Origin: Hanstruepera marina
GTDB taxonomy: Bacteria > Bacteroidota > Bacteroidia > Flavobacteriales > Flavobacteriaceae
Length of the DNA: 64,000 bases
Direction of reading: 5' to 3'
Assembly (NCBI RefSeq): GCF_019880635.1
Contig: NZ_JAINVX010000001.1
Span: 1,468,001 to 1,532,000, forward strand
Each line of letters starts with the position of its first letter. The stretch's first letter is position 1. Positions 50,500 to 58,502 of this stretch are shown here, in pieces. Both the position numbers and the translations under genes were made by a program. The notes beneath the pieces were generated by a model, which had not been told where the DNA came from, searched no databases, and saw only the letters and a list, made by a program, of their open reading frames with translations.

Positions 50500-53034
50500 C
50501 TAGTTTTTTAATTGCTGCTCTTTTGGTAATTCCCCTTTTCCTAAAGACAGCATGTTGGCAAACAAACGGTAAGCACCTGGTACTCCTGCTGGAAACTCCC
50601 TAAAAAAACTTAATCCGGTATAGATATAGTAGCCTTTGCCATATTGCGCCACCAACAGACTTCCTTTTTTTGATGATTCACCTTTATCGTTCATGGCAAA
50701 TAGTGGTGTGAATTCTTTTCCCCAAGAGTCAGGGAAGTATAAGCCACGTTCTTGTGTCCAACCTTCAAAATCTTGTTTGGTAATGGCATTGGGATAGTTT
50801 AAAAGCGGATGATTGGGTTTTAAAAACTTGACTTCGGCAAACTCATCAGTCACACGATCGCGTGACAATTCCAATTTATATGGTGCCAACTGATCAACTT
50901 TTAAACGATGGCTTGTGTTATACTGCACTATCATATTGCCACCATTTTTAATAAAATCAAACAAAATATCTTGTTTAAATTTCAAGGTTTCAACCGTATT
51001 GTAAGCTCTAATCCCAAGAACAACAGCATCAAAACGGCTTAAGGATTCTGCAGTAATATCTTCGGGTGATAGGGTTAAAACGTTATAACCAATTTGGCGT
51101 AAGCTTTCTGGAACAGCATCACCTGCGCCAGTAATATATGCTATATTATCGCCTTTCTTTTTAATGTCTAATCGTACAATTTTACTTTCGCTTGGTAATA
51201 AAACCATTTGGTAGGGAATATGATCGTAGGCTATTTCAATGAGTTCATCTGTATATTGTTTGTCACCAACTGTAACGATTGGGCTTATAAAACCTTCATC
51301 TTGATTTTTTGGTGGAATAACTTTAAAGACAACACGTTGTTCACCTCCTTTATTGGAAATATTAACGGACAGTTTTTCAGGGTAAACATTCCAGTTTTCA
51401 GGATGGCACAATTCTACCTCACCTTCCAGATTATCACGTCCAGCCCTAATAGTCAATGCAATTTCCTTTTCAGCGTCGGTATCAAAAATTATGACTTTCT
51501 CGGCTAATTTTGCAGTAGCTTCAGGAATAACCTCAAACGGTTTATATACCTCACCTTTAACAGGATCGTTGGTTTTAAACACTACAGGTCTGGTAAATGG
51601 TATGGTGATGCCCTCAATAGTAATGTTGAAAGTAACATTAAAATAATCTGGTGTTTCCGGTTTTCCAATTAATGCTTTATCGCTAACCTTATACATACCC
51701 AGTGTACCTTTTTCGGTTAACCAATAGGGTGTGGTTATTATATTATCTTGGTTTGGTAGAGATACCGTAAATGATTCCTCGATAATAACGCGATCGTTAT
51801 TGTTAAGGTTAATCCCTTTATTGACATGTAAACCGTTGGGATTGATATATGATGCTAGAGAAAGTTTAGTGTTACTGCGGTTGACCAGTTCAAAATACAA
51901 ACTCATGGTTTCATTTTGTGTAGCCTGGTTAGAAGTGGTAACGGCTTCTATATATAAGCCTGAACATGCTGTAATAATGGCTTTTATCTCTTTTGTTTTT
52001 TGTGTTTTCCAATGGGTGTTTTCTAATCTTTGAATAAGGGTGTACGCCTGAACCAATTTTGGAATAGAGGCTGAAGGGTTTTTAAAATCATAATGTTCTT
52101 CAACATCATTAAGGATTTCACCAATTTCTTGGCCACCTTTTACACGATTCCATGATGTATCGATACCTTCAAAAATATGGGCTGTATTGCTTGATAAATT
52201 GCCTTTAATTAATTCAATGTATTCCATTTCGGTACCGCGTGTACCTGTATTTCCAAAACCTTGCGATTTGTGCTGACTTCGACTTAAGGCAGCAATTTCG
52301 GTATTGCTTAAACCGTTAGAAGGGAAATACGTACCCGTATCAAAACTTATAAAGTTTGTTTTATCAACTTTTTCAAAATTTTCGCGACTTCCGTATCGCC
52401 ACCAACTCGTATTGTAGAATAAATATTTTGGTTGCCATGGGTCAACATATTGCAACTGCTCCGGATATACCGTAGTATCGTTTGCCAAATCAAAAGCTTC
52501 CACGCTCAGCATAGCCGAACTAGTGTGGTGCCCATGGGTACTACCCGGTGTTCTATGGTCAAAGCGGTTGATAATAATATCGGGCTGAAATTGCCTAATT
52601 GCCAAAACCACATCACTTAATACTTCGTTTTTATTCCATATTTCAAGGGTTTCGTCAGGATGCTTAGAGTACCCAAAATCATTGGCGCGTGTAAAGCGTT
52701 GCTCACCACCGTCAATAGCTCTTGCTGTTAAAAGTTCCTGTGTTCTGATAACCCCTAAAAGTTCTCGTATTTCAGGCCCTATAAGGTTTTGGCCACCATC
52801 GCCACGAGTGAGTGACAGATAAGCTGTTCTAGCTTTAACCTCATTAGCCATATACGAAATGAGTCGTGTATTTTCGTCATCGGGATGCGCTGCCACATAT
52901 AAAACAGATCCTAAAAAATTTAATTTTTTGATGGACTCGTAAATTTCTGAAGCATTAGGCTTTTGGGGTTGCTGCGCAAAAGCGCTTAAGGAAATTAAAA
53001 AACAAATAAATGTAACTTGTATTCTTTTAAGCAT
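50500..53034 (-). CDS. Exported PIG-L family deacetylase
   Basis: An 844-residue protein with a signal peptide (about 1-20). The PIG-L (LmbE) domain spans about 25-330 and has the zinc-binding AHPDDE motif plus HGHHTSS later. The middle and C-terminal part are beta-rich (about 400-650), ending in a flavodoxin- or GATase-like region (about 660-820: VVLGIRAYNT, GGNMIVQYNTSH, GKGYYIYTGLSFFREFPAGVPG). The family removes N-acetyl groups from sugars. The substrate here is not known. It is the first gene of an operon with the microprotein and the symporter, so it may process the transported compound. Confidence 0.88.
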   Translation of the reverse strand: MLKRIQVTFICFLISLSAFAQQPQKPNASEIYESIKKLNFLGSVLYVAAHPDDENTRLISYMANEVKARTAYLSLTRGDGGQNLIGPEIRELLGVIRTQELLTARAIDGGEQRFTRANDFGYSKHPDETLEIWNKNEVLSDVVLAIRQFQPDIIINRFDHRTPGSTHGHHTSSAMLSVEAFDLANDTTVYPEQLQYVDPWQPKYLFYNTSWWRYGSRENFEKVDKTNFISFDTGTYFPSNGLSNTEIAALSRSQHKSQGFGNTGTRGTEMEYIELIKGNLSSNTAHIFEGIDTSWNRVKGGQEIGEILNDVEEHYDFKNPSASIPKLVQAYTLIQRLENTHWKTQKTKEIKAIITACSGLYIEAVTTSNQATQNETMSLYFELVNRSNTKLSLASYINPNGLHVNKGINLNNNDRVIIEESFTVSLPNQDNIITTPYWLTEKGTLGMYKVSDKALIGKPETPDYFNVTFNITIEGITIPFTRPVVFKTNDPVKGEVYKPFEVIPEATAKLAEKVIIFDTDAEKEIALTIRAGRDNLEGEVELCHPENWNVYPEKLSVNISNKGGEQRVVFKVIPPKNQDEGFISPIVTVGDKQYTDELIEIAYDHIPYQMVLLPSESKIVRLDIKKKGDNIAYITGAGDAVPESLRQIGYNVLTLSPEDITAESLSRFDAVVLGIRAYNTVETLKFKQDILFDFIKNGGNMIVQYNTSHRLKVDQLAPYKLELSRDRVTDEFAEVKFLKPNHPLLNYPNAITKQDFEGWTQERGLYFPDSWGKEFTPLFAMNDKGESSKKGSLLVAQYGKGYYIYTGLSFFREFPAGVPGAYRLFANMLSLGKGELPKEQQLKN

Positions 53035-53119
53035 GTTTGATTCAGTTAGTGAAACCAAATATAACAAAGTAAACTAGGGAAGGGTTGGGTTTTAATGTTT
53101 CTTTAACGTAACATCTTTT

Positions 53120-54187
53120 TTAAAGCCACTTCTTACGTTTAAAGTAAAAGACCATACCTAAAAAGACCACAACCATAACGGCCCAAAGGATATAGTAACT
53201 ATACTTGTAGTGTAATTCGGGCATGTGGTCGAAATTCATACCATAGATACCTGCTATGAATGTGAGTGGAATGAAGATGGTTGCCATAATGGTTAATACT
53301 TTCATGACCTCGTTCATTTTATTGCTAATGGAGGTCATGTACATGTCCATTAAGCTAAAAATCATTTCGCGGTAAATATCAATGGTATCCGATAGTTGTA
53401 TGGTATGGTCATAAATATCCCTATAGAATTGAAGGGTTCTTTCTTTTATAAGTTTATGGTCGCCTTTTTCAATTCTGCCTATAATTTCCCGCAGCGGAAA
53501 TATAACACGACGGACTTTTAAGAGTTCTTTTTTAAGTTCTAGAACCTGCTTGTTTAAATCGTCTTTAACAATGCCACTAAACAATAAGTCTTCTAAATCT
53601 TCTATTTTATTGCCCATGGTTTCGTTAACAATAAAATAATGGTCAACTACCGCATCAATAAGCGCATAGAGTAGATGGTCTGATCCTAGGCCACGAATAC
53701 GACCTTTTGCAAAACGCAGTCTGTCCCGAACCGAGTCGAACACATCGCCTTCGGCCTCTTGGAAAGTGAGTACGTAATTATCGCCCAAAACAAAGCTTAC
53801 TTGTTCTGAAACAATATTTTCATCGGTATCATAATAGAGCATTTTTAACACCACAAAAATATAGTCGTCATACTCATCAATTTTAGGTCTTTGTGAGGTG
53901 TTTACAATATCTTCAAGGATGAGGTTGTGCAGGTTGTAAAACTCGCCTATACGCTGAATTTCATTTACATAATTTAAGCCGTTGATGTTAATCCAGGTAA
54001 TGGTATCGGTAGTTTTGAATTTTAATATTTCGTCTATATCAAAGTGTTCCTGTTCCTGAATAAATTCGCTATTGTAATCAAACGATTCTATAAAGAGTTT
54101 TTGAGACGTTTTATCACCGGTATACACCATAGTACCGGGTACTTGACCGACATGCTTTTTGTATTTGGTGGTTCTTTTTTTGCCCAT
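53120..54187 (-). CDS. corA: Magnesium/cobalt transporter CorA
   Basis: A 355-residue CorA-family divalent-cation channel. The N-terminal cytosolic domain and long stalk helix are followed by two membrane helices at the C-terminus. The YGMNF motif (about 318-322), diagnostic for selectivity, lies at the end of the first. It is 27 bases downstream of the small MscS-type gene on the same strand. Confidence 0.95.
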   Translation of the reverse strand: MGKKRTTKYKKHVGQVPGTMVYTGDKTSQKLFIESFDYNSEFIQEQEHFDIDEILKFKTTDTITWININGLNYVNEIQRIGEFYNLHNLILEDIVNTSQRPKIDEYDDYIFVVLKMLYYDTDENIVSEQVSFVLGDNYVLTFQEAEGDVFDSVRDRLRFAKGRIRGLGSDHLLYALIDAVVDHYFIVNETMGNKIEDLEDLLFSGIVKDDLNKQVLELKKELLKVRRVIFPLREIIGRIEKGDHKLIKERTLQFYRDIYDHTIQLSDTIDIYREMIFSLMDMYMTSISNKMNEVMKVLTIMATIFIPLTFIAGIYGMNFDHMPELHYKYSYYILWAVMVVVFLGMVFYFKRKKWL

Positions 54188-54214
54188 AGAGTAGAAAATT
54201 ACAACAAAAATTAA

Positions 54215-54745
54215 TTATATGGCATCTGAACCTTCATCTATAGCATCTTTTTCAACCAATGTAACCGCTTTTTGTAAGATGAGGTTGTTAGGATAGGTTA
54301 CTAAATCACCATTATCCAGTCTTAAGTGTAGTTGAAAGGCACGAATGTCTTCAATTATGGCTTCAACAGGAAAATCCTTATCATGAATTTGAATTTTGTC
54401 GCCTACTTTATATGGGAACGAAAAAAACATTATGATTCCTGATGTTACATTGCTTAAAATGGACCAAATGGCAAACAGAGCTATACCCATAACCGCAAAA
54501 ACAGACGAAAATACTAGTGCCAAATCTTTTGCTTCTGTTCCGAAAATAAAGGCTTCCATTAACAGCCAAATCAAAAATAAAGTTACTGTGGAATAGCGAC
54601 AAATTAATTGGATACGTGCATCATTAATTCCTGTTTTACGACCAAGTTTTTTTATTAAGGTGTTGGCTATTACCCTAATTAAATAGAACAGAATGATTAA
54701 AAATCCGGATATGATTAATTCTGATTTGTAAGTTTCAAAAAACAT
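54215..54745 (-). CDS. Small mechanosensitive channel (MscS) domain protein
   Basis: A 176-residue protein with three membrane helices (about 8-24, 48-68, 75-100) and a short MscS beta-domain (FPYKVGDKIQIHDKDFPVEAIIEDI then LRLDNGDLVTYPNN). It lacks the large C-terminal alpha-beta cage of full MscS, so it is a minimal form of the family. It should relieve turgor on hypo-osmotic shock. It lies upstream of corA and could be co-transcribed. Confidence 0.87.
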   Translation of the reverse strand: MFFETYKSELIISGFLIILFYLIRVIANTLIKKLGRKTGINDARIQLICRYSTVTLFLIWLLMEAFIFGTEAKDLALVFSSVFAVMGIALFAIWSILSNVTSGIIMFFSFPYKVGDKIQIHDKDFPVEAIIEDIRAFQLHLRLDNGDLVTYPNNLILQKAVTLVEKDAIDEGSDAI

Positions 54746-54817
54746 AATGCAACAAAATTGATGTTAATGTAAAGATAATATAGAATAAAAAACAAAACGG
54801 TGTTTCCTAACTATAAT

Positions 54818-55405
54818 TTAAGAAATAAACGAGCCCAGGGTTTTATATACTAAATGCGTAGGGAGGCCTACTACATTAAAGTACGAACCTTCAATTTTAG
54901 TGATCCCAATTTGTCCTATCCATTCTTGAATACCGTATGATCCCGCTTTATCAAAAGGCTTACAGGTATCTATGTAGTATTGTATTTCAGAATCGGTTAA
55001 ATTTTTAAAAGTAACTTTAGTAACGGCATTTACCGTTTTTTGTAGTTGTGTAGTTGTAAAACATACCGATGTAATAACCTCGTGCGTAGAATTGCTTAAG
55101 GACTGAATCATGTTAAAGGCATCTTGACTGGATTTTGGTTTTCCAAGTGCTTGGTTATTATGCCAGACAATGGTATCGCTCGTAATTAAAATATCATTCG
55201 GATTTAAGTCCGCTTTAAACGGTAAGGCTTTAAGTTGTGCTAAATAGTCGCTTATCTCAAAATGTTTTAAGCGTTTGGGATATTCCTCTTTTACCGGTTT
55301 TAGTCGAATTTCAAAATCAATACCTAGGTCTCTAAAAAATTGTTGCCTTCTTGGTGAACCAGAAGCTAGGATGATATGATAGCTTTTTAGTTTACTTTCT
55401 AACAT
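54818..55405 (-). CDS. maf: Maf family nucleotide pyrophosphatase
   Basis: A 195-residue Maf protein that hydrolyses non-canonical nucleoside triphosphates (dTTP/UTP-type). Signatures are the N-terminal ASGSPRRQQFFRDLG, KEEYPKRLKHFEISDYLA, SDTIVWHNNQALGKP and GSYGIQEWIGQIGI. A canonical length. It follows the prenyltransferase gene on the same strand by about 40 bases, in a cluster with kdsC-like and DUF2520 genes that is conserved in flavobacteria. Confidence 0.94.
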   Translation of the reverse strand: MLESKLKSYHIILASGSPRRQQFFRDLGIDFEIRLKPVKEEYPKRLKHFEISDYLAQLKALPFKADLNPNDILITSDTIVWHNNQALGKPKSSQDAFNMIQSLSNSTHEVITSVCFTTTQLQKTVNAVTKVTFKNLTDSEIQYYIDTCKPFDKAGSYGIQEWIGQIGITKIEGSYFNVVGLPTHLVYKTLGSFIS

Positions 55406-55445
55406 AGAAAATGGTCAATTTTAAAAGCGTATGATTTTAGTGGCT

Positions 55446-56363
55446 TCAAGAATCTAAAAGTACAAATTTATACAGTATTAACGATAACATGCCGAACAGC
55501 ATTATGAGCTTTACCAATGCACTTAAAAATGTGAAATCCTTTTTGGTTTTTGCCATATATAGTTTTATAATCAAGAAAATTAACGGTGCAATAACAAGAG
55601 CCAAAAAATAAATTACAACATATAATTGTGAATACATATAGGTTATAACATAATGAACTACAATTAATAATGGGACAATGGCAAAAACAAAGGTTATTTT
55701 TGAAGCTCTATCGCGACCTAGCGCAATGGGTAATGTATTCATACCCGATTTATAATCACCATCAATATCTTCAATATCTTTGATCATTTCACGTAAGAGG
55801 TTTAAAAGGAAGGCGAAAACTGCATAGTCGAAAATTATTTTAAAGAAAGTGAGTTGGGTTTCTTGATTTTGAGCCGTTACAGCAGGCAGTAACTCAAATA
55901 AACCCACTAATAATAAGCTCATGGCTACTAAAATTGAAACCACTATGTTTCCAACCAACAAAAGCCGCTTTAAATAGCTGGCATAAATGTACAGTAGCCC
56001 AGAAATAATGACAAAAAGTGCAAAAAAGCCACTTCTTCCCACTAAATGCGAAAGGTAAAACCCAACTAATACGCCAATTACATTAAAAACAATAAATAGG
56101 GTGTAAGCTGTTTTTTCTGAAACTGTTTTTCCAACGATTACCTTATCGGGTTTATTAACTAAATCGGTTTCTACATCATAAATATCGTTAATAATATATC
56201 CGGCAGCCGCAATACACAATGTTGCTGTTGTTAATAAGGTAAACCCAAACCCGTTTAAAGTTATCTCTACACCAAACGGTACCAATAAGGCATATTTAAT
56301 AAGGTATTGCATAAGCGCAATCATGCCCAAGTTTTTCCAACGAATAAGGTTCAGTATATTCAA
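55446..56363 (-). CDS. UbiA-family prenyltransferase (geranylgeranylglycerol-phosphate geranylgeranyltransferase-like)
   Basis: A 305-residue polytopic enzyme with about nine membrane helices. The two Asp-rich prenyl-diphosphate sites are NDIYDVETD and DIEDIDGDYKSGMN. Flavobacterial homologues with this pattern are usually annotated as geranylgeranylglycerol-phosphate geranylgeranyltransferase, which attaches a second isoprenoid to a glycerol-phosphate lipid as in archaea. Biochemical support in Bacteroidota is limited, so I keep the substrate open. The start is TTG. It lies in a chain with the DUF2520, phosphatase and Maf genes. Confidence 0.85.
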   Translation of the reverse strand: MNILNLIRWKNLGMIALMQYLIKYALLVPFGVEITLNGFGFTLLTTATLCIAAAGYIINDIYDVETDLVNKPDKVIVGKTVSEKTAYTLFIVFNVIGVLVGFYLSHLVGRSGFFALFVIISGLLYIYASYLKRLLLVGNIVVSILVAMSLLLVGLFELLPAVTAQNQETQLTFFKIIFDYAVFAFLLNLLREMIKDIEDIDGDYKSGMNTLPIALGRDRASKITFVFAIVPLLIVVHYVITYMYSQLYVVIYFLALVIAPLIFLIIKLYMAKTKKDFTFLSALVKLIMLFGMLSLILYKFVLLDS

Positions 56364-56366
56364 GTG

Positions 56367-56675
56367 TTATATTTTAAAGTTTAGTTTTTTAATAATATAT
56401 ATAATTAAAAGCAGCATAAGAACAGTTGTAATTAAACTAGCCACAATGTTTTTGCGCTTTTGTTTTTTGCGAATTCTGTTTTTGATTAACAAGCGTTCCT
56501 TGTCACTTAATGTATGATGTAAATAGTGAGTATTAAAGACTCTATGGCTTTCTGTATTAAGCTTATTTTTAACACCAGAAAACGGCTTTGAAGCTTTTCT
56601 GTTGAATACATTTTGACTATTCCCAAAGCCAATATATCCAAAACCCGTGCTATGTCTTCTTCTAGGTCTTGTCAA
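56367..56675 (-). CDS. Small membrane protein of unknown function
   Basis: A 102-residue protein with a basic N-terminal half (MTRPRRRHSTGFGYIGFGNS) and one C-terminal membrane helix (about 75-100). I do not recognise a family. The start is probably TTG, as no ATG is available before the next stop upstream. Its end is three bases before the prenyltransferase start, so it is in the operon. Confidence 0.65.
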   Translation of the reverse strand: MTRPRRRHSTGFGYIGFGNSQNVFNRKASKPFSGVKNKLNTESHRVFNTHYLHHTLSDKERLLIKNRIRKKQKRKNIVASLITTVLMLLLIIYIIKKLNFKI

Positions 56676-56689
56676 ACTATTTTCGTGAA

Positions 56690-57220
56690 TTAATCATATT
56701 GAGCATTAAAGCTGTCAAACCATTTGTCCTGTACTTTTAAAACCTGTTCAATAACATCCCGAACAGCGCCTTTGCCACCATTTTTGTGCGATACATATTT
56801 TGAAATAGCTTTTATTTCAGGAGCAGCATCTTGTGGGCAAGTTGGTAGACCGACCAATTTCATAACGGGATAGTCTGGTAGATCGTCACCCATATAAAGT
56901 ACATGCTTTAAATGGACATGTTTAGAAGCTAAATAGGTGTTTAGTTGTTCTATTTTATTGTGTGCCCCTAAAAACACATCTGTAACGCCCAATCCATTTA
57001 AACGGACTCGAACCCCTTCATTAGATCCACCTGATATGATACAGATATTAAAACCTTTGTCAATAGCTGTTTTAAGGGCATAACCGTCTTTTATGTTCAT
57101 ACTACGAAGCATTTCTCCAGATGTGGTTACCATTACGCTGCCATCTGTTAATACACCATCAATATCTAAAATAAAGGTGGTTATGTGCTTTAAGTATTCT
57201 TTGTAACTTTTATCTTCCAT
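56690..57220 (-). CDS. HAD-family phosphatase, KdsC-like
   Basis: A 176-residue HAD-IIIA phosphatase. Motif I is DIDGVLTDG (nucleophile Asp19, acid Asp21), motif II is the Ser/Thr of IISGGSNEG, and motif IV is GDDLPDYPVM. The pattern is that of 3-deoxy-D-manno-octulosonate-8-phosphate phosphatase. In a Gram-negative outer membrane this would provide KDO for lipopolysaccharide, but the substrate should be checked. It overlaps the DUF2520 gene by 11 bases. Confidence 0.9.
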   Translation of the reverse strand: MEDKSYKEYLKHITTFILDIDGVLTDGSVMVTTSGEMLRSMNIKDGYALKTAIDKGFNICIISGGSNEGVRVRLNGLGVTDVFLGAHNKIEQLNTYLASKHVHLKHVLYMGDDLPDYPVMKLVGLPTCPQDAAPEIKAISKYVSHKNGGKGAVRDVIEQVLKVQDKWFDSFNAQYD

Positions 57221-57968
57221 GCGTATTTTTTATGGATTGGGTCAAGAGTTCATAAATGGCTTTATGCTGCTCATTTTCCAATAATTTTAAGTGTCGTTTT
57301 ATGGTCTTTTTATCATTGCGTTTTGCAGGGCCTGTTTGTGCCATATAAGGCGATGTTTCCTGAACTTTTCGAGCTGTTTCTAGGATAAGCGGTTTCAAAA
57401 TATCAAAATTGATACTTTTTGCATCACTAATTTCATGGGCAATTCTGTACAATTGGTTTGTGAAATTATTAACAAACACAGCTGATAGATGTAGGGTTTG
57501 TCTTTGTTCAGTATTTATTTTATACCATGAGCAACCTAAATTTTCTGCTAAATGTTTTAGAATATTTAAATCGCTTTTGTCCAAAGCTTCAATACAGATG
57601 GGGACTTCTTTAAATGTTACCGGAATATCTTTTGAAAATGTTTGTAAGGGGTAAAATACACCACGTCGGTTTTTCTTGTCCATATCATAAACATTAACAC
57701 TACCAGAGGTATGCACAACAAATCTATTTTCAAATGGCAACTGGGAAGAAAAATCAGCAATGGCATCATCGCTTACCGCTAAAACATAAACATCAGCATG
57801 TTTTAGTGTATCAATATTATTTGTGATAAGCACGTCATTTTTATAAGTTGACAATTTTTTTAAATCTCTATTAAACCACTGTAGAACACTAACATGTTCT
57901 GCATTGTTAAAGGCTTTAAATAAATGGGTAGCTACATTGCCGGCTCCTAAAAGACATACTGTAATCAT
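57210..57968 (-). CDS. DUF2520 domain-containing Rossmann protein
   Basis: A 252-residue protein with an N-terminal NAD(P)-binding fold (MITVCLLGAGNVATHLFKA) and the C-terminal DUF2520 helical domain (AVFVNNFTNQLYRIAHEI, AQTGPAKRNDKKTIKRHL). Such proteins are related to pyrroline-5-carboxylate reductase and 6-phosphogluconate-type dehydrogenases, but the function is unknown. I start at the second ATG because the first 14 codons of the longer frame are not conserved in pattern. It is the first gene of the phosphatase-prenyltransferase-Maf cluster. Confidence 0.88.
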   Translation of the reverse strand: MITVCLLGAGNVATHLFKAFNNAEHVSVLQWFNRDLKKLSTYKNDVLITNNIDTLKHADVYVLAVSDDAIADFSSQLPFENRFVVHTSGSVNVYDMDKKNRRGVFYPLQTFSKDIPVTFKEVPICIEALDKSDLNILKHLAENLGCSWYKINTEQRQTLHLSAVFVNNFTNQLYRIAHEISDAKSINFDILKPLILETARKVQETSPYMAQTGPAKRNDKKTIKRHLKLLENEQHKAIYELLTQSIKNTHGR

Positions 57969-58014
57969 AATGCTAAAATAAGTAAGTAAAGCATGATATA
58001 AAAGTAACAAGCTT

Positions 58015-58022
58015 TATCTTTG
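58015..58022 (+). promoter_or_regulatory. Minus-7 box of the truncated haemoglobin gene
   Basis: TATCTTTG is an exact TAnnTTTG match with only seven bases before the ATG, so the transcript would have almost no leader. Confidence 0.6.
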
Positions 58023-58029
58023 TGACATT

Positions 58030-58443
58030 ATGACAAAAAAAGATATTGAAACCAGAGCAGATGTAAATTTGCTAGTTTCCACATTCTACGATAAAGTAAA
58101 AGCCGATGCGTTTTTGGGCCCTTTTTTTCTGCCCATTATAAAAGATTGGAATGCACATATTGAGCGGTTAACCACATTTTGGGAGTCTAATTTATTTATA
58201 ACAAGAAAGCTTGAACAAAAATATTATGGTAATCCGTTAGAAGTTCATGTTAAAGTAGACCAAGAAAACAACCAAAGTATTACAGAGCATCACTTTGGTG
58301 TATGGTTGAACTTGTGGTTTGAAACCATAGATGAGCTATTTGAGGGTGAAGTGGCCGATAATGCCAAACGAAGGGCTAGAAAAATGAGTACGTTTTTGTA
58401 TTTAAATATATTTCAATCACGAAAGGAATTAGGTGAATTTTAA
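58030..58443 (+). CDS. Group III truncated haemoglobin
   Basis: A 137-residue globin of the trHbO/group III type: the proximal His is in EHHFGVWLNLWF (about 78-80), and the B-helix and FFLPIIKDWNAHIERLTTFWESNLF segment are typical (quoted in part as WNAHIERLTTFWESNL). Group III haemoglobins are thought to bind oxygen or handle nitric oxide or peroxide. It lies 60 bp upstream of the second CcsBA gene, on the same strand, but with its own promoter and with another promoter between. Confidence 0.88.
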   Translation: MTKKDIETRADVNLLVSTFYDKVKADAFLGPFFLPIIKDWNAHIERLTTFWESNLFITRKLEQKYYGNPLEVHVKVDQENNQSITEHHFGVWLNLWFETIDELFEGEVADNAKRRARKMSTFLYLNIFQSRKELGEF

Positions 58444-58467
58444 CAGAGCTAAATGAACAAAAACCCT

Positions 58468-58475
58468 TAAATTTG
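58468..58475 (+). promoter_or_regulatory. Minus-7 box of the second ccsBA gene
   Basis: TAAATTTG is an exact TAnnTTTG match, 27 bases before the ATG at 58503. A longer frame begins inside this box, which argues for the ATG as the start. Confidence 0.6.
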
Positions 58476-58502
58476 CACGACCCAATTTTAGAGTCTCACA
58501 TT

